Shown: piece after piece, positions 38,096 through 42,642 of the stretch
How the letters are laid out: every line of letters starts with the position of its first letter
How positions within the stretch are numbered: the first letter of the stretch is position 1
NCBI GenBank assembly: GCA_910586125.1
Contig: CAJUHP010000031.1
Location: 1 to 42,642 of the forward strand
DNA from: an uncultured Lachnospiraceae bacterium
GTDB lineage: Bacteria; Bacillota; Clostridia; Lachnospirales; Lachnospiraceae
Direction of reading: 5' to 3'
Length of the DNA stretch: 42,642 nt
The notes under the pieces: model-generated
The model's database searches: none
The model's input: the letters and a program-made list of their open reading frames with translations, nothing else
Told to the model about the DNA's origin: nothing
Program-made: the position numbers and the translations under genes

Positions 38096-39688
38096 ATGAG
38101 CGCAGAAATAAATGCAGATTATGAAAGTAGGGGACTGCATCTGCTAAAAAAAGGACAAAAAGGGATTGTCCATGCGGTGTTCAGCCGTTTGGGATTAATT
38201 GTATTTCTGCTGGCCGTGCAGGTGATGGTGCTGTTTGGTGTTTTTCAATGGTTTGAGGAATTCCTGCCGCATATCTTGGGGGGAACGGCGCTCTTTACTG
38301 TTGTTATCGTGTTATCTCTGCTCAATAATCGACGCATTGATCCTACATCTAAAATTACATGGCTGATCGTTATTATGCTTCTTCCTGTATTTGGAGCGTT
38401 GCTATTTTGGTACACACAGAGCGATATAGGGCACCGGGCTTTGAAAGCGCGTTTCAGCCAATTGAATGAACAAACCAAGGAAATCATTCCGCAATCGGAG
38501 CAAACCGCAGATCATCTCGCAAAAGAAAGCCCAGGGGCGGCATCTCTGGCCCGATATATCCGCAAAAGCGGCTGTTATCCGGTTTTCGAGCGAACGGCTG
38601 TGACCTACTTTCCCATCGGTGAGAAAAAGTGGAATGAAATGTTGCGTCAATTGGAGATGGCTAAGCATTTCATTTTCCTAGAATATTTCATTGTAGATGA
38701 GGGCTTGATGTGGGGAAAGATTTTGGAAATTTTGGCTCGGAAAGCCGCAGAAGGCATAGATGTCCGCGTTATGTACGATGGTACCTGTGAATTTTCTACG
38801 CTACCTCATGACTATCCCCGGCGGTTGCGCGCATTGGGCGTCAAATGTAAAATGTTTGCGCCTGTGACTCCTTTTGTTTCTACATACTATAATTACCGTG
38901 ACCATCGGAAAATACTTGTCATCGACGGTCACACTGCTTTTAATGGCGGTGTCAATCTGGCAGACGAATATATCAATCACATTGAAAAACATGGCCACTG
39001 GAAAGACACGGCAATTATGCTGAAAGGGGAAGCGGTCAGAAGCTTTACGCTTATGTTTCTGCAAATGTGGGGAATGGATGAAAAAGAGCAAGAGTTTAGC
39101 CGTTTTCTGTCATTTCCTTTGGTGCCTCCTGCCGATTGCAAGGGTTATGTATTGCCCTATGGGGATTGTCCGCTGGACAATGATAGGGTAGGAGAACGGG
39201 TCTATATGGATATTCTAAACCGTTCGCAGAGATATGTTCACATCATGTCCCCGTATCTGATTTTGGACGCTGAGATGGAAACCGCGTTAAAATTTGCGGC
39301 AGAGCGAGGCGTGGATGTGAAGCTGATCCTGCCGGGCATCCCAGATAAATCCGCCCCATACGCTCTGGCCAAAACACACTACCGTTCTTTGCTGGAATCC
39401 GGTGTGAAAATTTTCGAGTACGCTCCTGGTTTTGTCCACGCGAAGGTATTTGTTTGTGATGATCAGGAAGCTGTGGTTGGAACCATCAATCTGGATTACC
39501 GGAGCCTTTATCATCATTTTGAATGTGCTACCTATCTGCAGGGGATTCGCTGTATCCCAGAAATGGAAGCAGATTTTCAAAACACATTAAAAGAATGCCG
39601 TATGGTGACACCAGAAACGATCCGAAAGGAGAGGTGGACTCTGAAACTGTTTGGTTTTATTCTCAAGGCTATAGCGCCTCTTATGTAG
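38096..39688 (+). CDS. cls: Cardiolipin synthase
   Basis: The 530-residue membrane enzyme of the phospholipase D superfamily condenses two phosphatidylglycerols to cardiolipin. It has two N-terminal membrane helices (about 28-75), the first HKD motif DHRKILVIDG with His270 and the second FVHAKVFVCDD with His448. It also has EYFIVDEGLMWGKILEIL and AFNGGVNLADEYINHIEKHGHWKDTA. The length is close to Bacillus ClsA plus a short N-terminal extension. GAGGAGGG precedes the ATG. Codon use is more AT-rich than in the core genes to the left. It may alter the membrane as part of a stress or resistance cluster. Confidence 0.94.
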   Translation: MSAEINADYESRGLHLLKKGQKGIVHAVFSRLGLIVFLLAVQVMVLFGVFQWFEEFLPHILGGTALFTVVIVLSLLNNRRIDPTSKITWLIVIMLLPVFGALLFWYTQSDIGHRALKARFSQLNEQTKEIIPQSEQTADHLAKESPGAASLARYIRKSGCYPVFERTAVTYFPIGEKKWNEMLRQLEMAKHFIFLEYFIVDEGLMWGKILEILARKAAEGIDVRVMYDGTCEFSTLPHDYPRRLRALGVKCKMFAPVTPFVSTYYNYRDHRKILVIDGHTAFNGGVNLADEYINHIEKHGHWKDTAIMLKGEAVRSFTLMFLQMWGMDEKEQEFSRFLSFPLVPPADCKGYVLPYGDCPLDNDRVGERVYMDILNRSQRYVHIMSPYLILDAEMETALKFAAERGVDVKLILPGIPDKSAPYALAKTHYRSLLESGVKIFEYAPGFVHAKVFVCDDQEAVVGTINLDYRSLYHHFECATYLQGIRCIPEMEADFQNTLKECRMVTPETIRKERWTLKLFGFILKAIAPLM

Positions 39689-39800
39689 TGATACGGTTTT
39701 TTCTTCCGATATATAGGTTTTCCAACCACTCCACCATGCTAGAAAGCGCAGCGGGTTTGTGTGTTTCCTAAATGTTTTCAGGAAACTTTGCAAAGCGCTA

Positions 39801-39829
39801 TTGACAAACAAGTTATTATCACATATACT
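39801..39829 (+). promoter_or_regulatory. Promoter of the ArsR-permease operon
   Basis: Consensus TTGACA (39801-39806) and TATACT (39824-39829) are 17 bases apart. The AT-rich stretch CATATACTACAACATATA over the -10 box is the likely ArsR binding region. Confidence 0.7.
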
Positions 39830-39865
39830 ACAACATATAAAAAAAAATTGATGTGAGGGAATGGC

Positions 39866-40192
39866 ATGGGAACTTACCAAGAAAATGCGAAAGTCTTTAA
39901 GGCATTATGCGACCCCAAGCGCCTTGCTATTCTGGAACAGCTACGAAGTGGTGAAAAATGCGCCTGTGTTCTGCAAGAACCAATGGACCTGACGCAATCT
40001 GGCCTGTCCTATCACATGAAAGTCTTATGTGATTCCGGACTTGTTGTGAGCCGTCAGGAAGGAAAATGGACGCATTACCGTTTGAGTGAGGATGGCAGGA
40101 ATGAGGCCGTGAAGCTGCTGCTGGCCATTACTACACCAGACGCAGACCAGAAGGGCGGATGTTTTTCATGTGACAGAGAAACGTCATCATAG
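39866..40192 (+). CDS. ArsR-family metalloregulator
   Basis: The 108-residue winged-helix repressor has the helix-turn-helix DLTQSGLSYHMKVLCDSGLV and wing VSRQEGKWTHYRLS. A metal-binding pair Cys32 and Cys34 in EKCACVL is at the position of the arsenic-sensing CVC motif of ArsR. Extra cysteines at 15 and in the C-terminal CFSC (99, 102) could complete a trivalent metalloid site. GTGAGGGA precedes the ATG. It leads an operon with a permease and a thioredoxin-like protein and would relieve repression on binding As(III) or a related compound. Confidence 0.9.
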   Translation: MGTYQENAKVFKALCDPKRLAILEQLRSGEKCACVLQEPMDLTQSGLSYHMKVLCDSGLVVSRQEGKWTHYRLSEDGRNEAVKLLLAITTPDADQKGGCFSCDRETSS

Positions 40193-40209
40193 AGAGATGG
40201 CGTTTCTCT
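40175..40209 (+). promoter_or_regulatory. Hairpin across the regulator stop codon
   Basis: AGAGAAACGTCATC (40175-40188) pairs with GATGGCGTTTCTCT (40196-40209), one G-U, enclosing the end of the regulator gene. It has no T-run. It probably lowers read-through or protects the upstream mRNA, setting the regulator-to-permease ratio. Confidence 0.5.
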
Positions 40210-40271
40210 TAAATACAAAGCATCAAAAAATCTTGATATGTTGTCCGATAACTTGAAAGCGAGGTTTTTCT

Positions 40272-41273
40272 GTGGGTATATGGCAATTTATCCAAGACCA
40301 GGTTTTAGGCATGAAATGGCTGAATAAATGGATTGGAGAAGGACTTTCCATGCTGGGGTTGGATGTGGGAGAGCGAGCAGGAGGGAGCATTCAATTTTTC
40401 CTCTATGACGTGTTGAAAATCACGGTGCTGCTCTGCTTCTTGATTTTCGTTATCTCTTATATTCAAAGTTACTTTCCGCCGGAACGGAGCAAGCGGATAT
40501 TAGGGCGTTTTCATGGTGTCGGCGCAAATATCATATCCGCCCTGCTGGGTACCGTGACACCTTTCTGTTCCTGCTCGTCTATTCCCCTGTTTATCGGCTT
40601 TGCCAGCGCCGGTCTGCCTTTGGGGGTAACATTTTCTTTCCTGATTTCTTCTCCCATGGTAGACTTGGGCAGCCTTATCCTATTAATGAGCATTTTCGGT
40701 GTAAAGGTAGCTATCGTCTATGTGGTGGTGGGACTGATGATCGCTGTTGCAGGCGGTACTCTGATTGAGAAACTGCACATGGAGAAATATGTGGAGAACT
40801 TTATTCTTTCTGCCAGTGGCGTGGATATTGAGTCACCTGCGCTGACAAAACAGGAACGGGTTCAGTTTGCCAAAGAACAAGTTGTTTTTACATTCAAGAA
40901 AGTATTCCCGTATATTCTGATAGGTGTCGGCATTGGCGCAGTCATCCACAACTGGATTCCAGAAAACTGGATTGAGGCTGTGCTGGGCGGTGACAATCCA
41001 TTTGGGGTTATCCTTGCTGCACTGGTGGGCGTTCCCATGTATGCTGATATTTTTGGCACTATCCCTGTGGCGGAGGCCCTGCTGTATAAGGGAGCACAGA
41101 TTGGAACAATCCTCTCTTTTATGATGGCTGTCACTACATTAAGCCTGCCTTCTATGATTATGCTCCGCAAGGCAGTCAAGCCGAAACTGCTTGCCTTGTT
41201 CATCGGCATTTGCACCGTCGGCATTATCATAGTCGGCTACCTGTTCAATGCGTTTCAATTTTTACTGATATAA
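40272..41273 (+). CDS. ArsP/DUF318-type permease
   Basis: The 333-residue membrane protein of the PF03773 family has about eight to ten membrane segments. The family-defining segment GTVTPFCSCSSIPLFIGF has cysteines 99 and 101, and the second half repeats the pattern with GVPMYADIFGTIPVAEALL. ArsP of this family exports trivalent organoarsenicals; other members are of unknown substrate. The start is GTG after AAAGCGAGG. Between an ArsR-type regulator and a CxxC thioredoxin-like protein, a role in metalloid or organometalloid efflux is the best inference. Confidence 0.85.
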   Translation: MGIWQFIQDQVLGMKWLNKWIGEGLSMLGLDVGERAGGSIQFFLYDVLKITVLLCFLIFVISYIQSYFPPERSKRILGRFHGVGANIISALLGTVTPFCSCSSIPLFIGFASAGLPLGVTFSFLISSPMVDLGSLILLMSIFGVKVAIVYVVVGLMIAVAGGTLIEKLHMEKYVENFILSASGVDIESPALTKQERVQFAKEQVVFTFKKVFPYILIGVGIGAVIHNWIPENWIEAVLGGDNPFGVILAALVGVPMYADIFGTIPVAEALLYKGAQIGTILSFMMAVTTLSLPSMIMLRKAVKPKLLALFIGICTVGIIIVGYLFNAFQFLLI

Positions 41274-41292
41274 TTTTTAGGAGGAATTATTT

Positions 41293-41643
41293 ATGGGACT
41301 GTTCAGCAAGAAAAAGAAAGAAACCAAATCCTGCTGCTGTGGCGACAACTGCACCCCGGCAGCGATGAAACAGGCAGAAGCGGCAAAGACCGCTTCTGGG
41401 ATCAAAGTGCTTGGTTTGGGGTGCGCTAAGTGCAACGCTTTGGAGAAGGCCATCCGTGAGGCGCTGGCAGAACTGGGGATGGATACCACGATCGACCATG
41501 TAACGGATTTCGCACAGATTGCCGCCTATGGTGTAATGACTACCCCGGCTTTGGTTGTGGATGGGAAAGTGGTGTCTTATGGAAAGGTACTTGGAAAGGA
41601 CGAAGCAAAGTCTATCATTCAGAAAGCGAGAGCCGACACCTGA
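41293..41643 (+). CDS. Thioredoxin-like small disulfide protein (TM0996/MTH895 type)
   Basis: The 116-residue protein has a basic start, a Cys-rich segment CCCGDNC (14-20) and a short thioredoxin fold with the active site GCAKCNALEKAI (Cys44, Cys47). It ends with GVMTTPALVVDGKVVSYGKVL, including the cis-Pro. It is the usual partner of PF03773 permeases. It may reduce or hand over a thiol-bound metalloid to the permease. TAGGAGGAATT overlaps the permease end and gives the ribosome binding site. Confidence 0.9.
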   Translation: MGLFSKKKKETKSCCCGDNCTPAAMKQAEAAKTASGIKVLGLGCAKCNALEKAIREALAELGMDTTIDHVTDFAQIAAYGVMTTPALVVDGKVVSYGKVLGKDEAKSIIQKARADT

Positions 41644-41672
41644 TATTTATCAATATCGGCTGACATTTTTTT
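41631..41672 (+). terminator. Terminator of the ArsR-permease operon
   Basis: AGCC and GATAT pair with ATATC and GGCT around TTATCA, with a seven-base bulge on the left side. A run of T residues follows seven bases later. It overlaps the last codons of the thioredoxin gene. Confidence 0.55.
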
Positions 41673-41731
41673 ACAAGGATATCCATACCTAAGAAGCATC
41701 CAAAGATTTATAATATCTCTGTCGTTTGACC

Positions 41732-41778
41732 ATAGGAGGGAGCCCCTCATTTGCGGAGCATATCCTCCTATTGTTTTT
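41732..41778 (+). terminator. Second hairpin with T-run
   Basis: ATAGGAGG (41732-41739) pairs perfectly with CCTCCTAT (41764-41771), followed by TGTTTTTG. It insulates the next unit. Between 41779 and 41854 nothing further is recognised. Confidence 0.6.
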
Positions 41779-41854
41779 GATTATACATCAAATCCTTGCT
41801 GATAAGGTGTCAATTAGAATGATACAACATCATGGAAGGAAATCAAAATTCATA

Positions 41855-41883
41855 TTGACAACAAAAATATATATTGTTAAAAT
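41855..41883 (+). promoter_or_regulatory. Promoter of the leader peptide and synthetase
   Basis: Consensus TTGACA (41855-41860) and TAAAAT (41878-41883) are 17 bases apart, 27 bases before the leader ATG. Confidence 0.75.
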
Positions 41884-41910
41884 AATACAAAGTAAAGGAA
41901 AGAGACGCCC

Positions 41911-42003
41911 ATGATTAAATTTGCAATTGCCATGAACAGAATGAACCAGCAACAGCAGCTTATTGTCAAAGTTGACAACGGGCTTTTTGGGCTGTGTTCA
42001 TAA
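41911..42003 (+). CDS. 30-residue attenuator leader peptide with Met and Gln codons
   Basis: The open frame starts with ATG behind AAAGGAAAGAG and encodes a peptide whose first half contains AMNRMNQQQQLIV and whose end is NGLFGLCS. Met codons at positions 8 and 11 and four Gln codons at 13-16 are candidates for a stalling site. The last third of the frame (41980-41989) can pair with the left arm of the terminator. It is too short for most gene finders. Its coding nature is inferred from promoter, ribosome binding site, placement and the RNA structures it overlaps. Confidence 0.6.
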   Translation: MIKFAIAMNRMNQQQQLIVKVDNGLFGLCS

Positions 42004-42071
42004 TAGGGGTCTTATCCTAGTCAATCTGAACCAAACGGTCAAAAGCTCAAAGCGAGTTTTTGACCGTTTTT
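41963..42071 (+). promoter_or_regulatory. Transcription attenuator: pause hairpin, antiterminator and terminator
   Basis: Three elements are seen. TTGTCAA-AG-TTGACAA (41963-41978) is a small hairpin inside the leader frame. A terminator has left arm 42033-42048 (AAACGGTCAAAAGCTC) and right arm 42054-42069, closing into a T-run at 42067-42071. GGGCTTTTTG (41980-41989) can pair with CAAAAGCTC (42040-42048) of the left arm, which would block the terminator. A ribosome stalled early leaves 41980-41989 free (read-through). One reaching the stop codon covers it (termination). The pairings are seen; the mechanism is inferred. Confidence 0.65.
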
Positions 42072-42120
42072 AGTTTATAAATCGTTTCATCTATTTAGGG
42101 ATTCAGAAAGGAGGGATACT

Positions 42121-42642
42121 ATGCCGGAACAGCCAGAGCTTCCCCCACAAAAAGGGAAGCGCGTGATAACAAAAATAAATAACAGAAAGGAACAAAATAA
42201 CATGATAAGTAAACGGTTAACTCCGAATGAACGCCCGACATTTCCTAAGCGGGCAATTATTACGGCAGGTATGCCTTACGGAAATAAAAATTTACATTTT
42301 GGGCATGTAGGCGGTATGTTTGTACATGCAGATATTTTTGCACGATTTTTAAGAGATCGAATCGGAAAAGACAATGTTATCTTTCTTTCAGGAACAGACT
42401 GCTATGGTTCTCCTATCATGGAAAGCTACCGCAAGCTGCAGGAAACAGGGTATGAAGGTACTTTGGAAGATTATGTACGGGGGAACCATGAGAATCAGAA
42501 GAGGACCTTGGAAGATTATGGGATCAGTTTCGATTTCTTTGGAGCGTCGGCTCTGGGAGAAGCCGGTTCGATTCACAGACAGGTGTCAGAGAAAGTGTTT
42601 CATACGTTATACCAAAATGGATACATTAAGAAAATGTCCATG
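42121..42642 (+). CDS. metG: Methionyl-tRNA synthetase paralogue, 5' part (cut by window end)
   Basis: The open frame runs off the window after 174 codons. From the ATG at 42202 it reads ISKRLTPNERPTFPKRAIIT, then AGMPYGNKNLHFGH with the class I HIGH-type motif, MFVHADIFARFLRDR and FLSGTDCYGSPI, matching the Rossmann start of methionyl-tRNA synthetases in diverged form. The first ATG (42121) has the better site (AAAGGAGGG) and adds 27 polar in-frame residues (MPEQPELPPQKGKRV and on). The second has AAAGGA. The product charges tRNA with Met. An attenuator-controlled, diverged copy in an accessory region suggests a second synthetase that gives resistance to a natural inhibitor. Confidence 0.75.
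   Translation, partial: MPEQPELPPQKGKRVITKINNRKEQNNMISKRLTPNERPTFPKRAIITAGMPYGNKNLHFGHVGGMFVHADIFARFLRDRIGKDNVIFLSGTDCYGSPIMESYRKLQETGYEGTLEDYVRGNHENQKRTLEDYGISFDFFGASALGEAGSIHRQVSEKVFHTLYQNGYIKKMSM

Noticed and set aside
41726..41914. 62-codon frame before the synthetase leader
   Set aside because: It spans a terminator hairpin and the leader promoter and has no ribosome binding site.
1..42642. CRISPR array, tRNA, rRNA, intact insertion sequence
   Set aside because: No regularly spaced repeats, no tRNA-like cloverleaf with CCA context and no transposase or integrase frame were found on reading both strands.

Overview
The window looks like a chromosomal segment of a gut-type anaerobic Clostridia member, most likely Lachnospiraceae. 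The basis is strong AGGAGG-type ribosome binding sites, an Enterococcus-type V-ATPase operon, a BspA-like leucine-rich-repeat surface protein, a Lachnospiraceae-style orphan protein and many TTGACA-17-TATAAT promoters. No tRNA, rRNA, CRISPR array, intact transposase or integrase was seen. The genus is not determined.

Layout. 1-2346 is a foreign-looking AT-rich flank. It holds an MFS drug-efflux-type gene on the minus strand with a 17-residue leader peptide and attenuator-like hairpins, then a frameshifted mobile-element gene remnant. 2347-9061 is core-like: a short GMP synthase that has lost its glutaminase active site (minus strand), a DHH phosphoesterase, an orphan protein, a YhcH/EbgC-family protein and a large anchored extracellular protein. 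9062-9856 is a gene-free stretch with two inverted copies of an 81-base perfect hairpin element. 9857-11909 is an operon of ywlC (tRNA t6A synthesis), a low-molecular-weight phosphatase homologue that lacks catalytic residues, and rpiB. 12092-20773 is a nine-gene V-type ATPase operon (order H-I-K-E-C-F-A-B-D). Its K subunit keeps all the sodium ligands known from Enterococcus hirae.

20834-28767 is bounded by two copies of a ~102-base palindromic repeat. Between them lie a Tat-exported molybdopterin oxidoreductase with its iron-sulfur subunit (minus strand), a TrpXYZ-like ABC importer, a DUF523 protein and a small protein. 28803-31108 is plsC and pncB on the minus strand. 31274-36457 is a leucine-rich-repeat protein and a pair of ABC exporter half-transporters.

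The right end (36550-42642) looks accessory and is probably acquired. It has a MATE pump with a MerR-type promoter, a cardiolipin synthase, an ArsR/permease/thioredoxin metalloid operon, and finally a methionyl-tRNA synthetase paralogue cut by the window end. The synthetase sits behind a complete attenuator: promoter, 30-codon leader peptide, antiterminator and terminator.

The observations I consider most worth checking are the attenuator on the synthetase paralogue, the leader peptide of the MFS gene, the two paired-hairpin repeat families (both with compensatory arm changes), the GMP synthase without a glutaminase active site, and the phosphatase homologue without its catalytic Arg and Asp.
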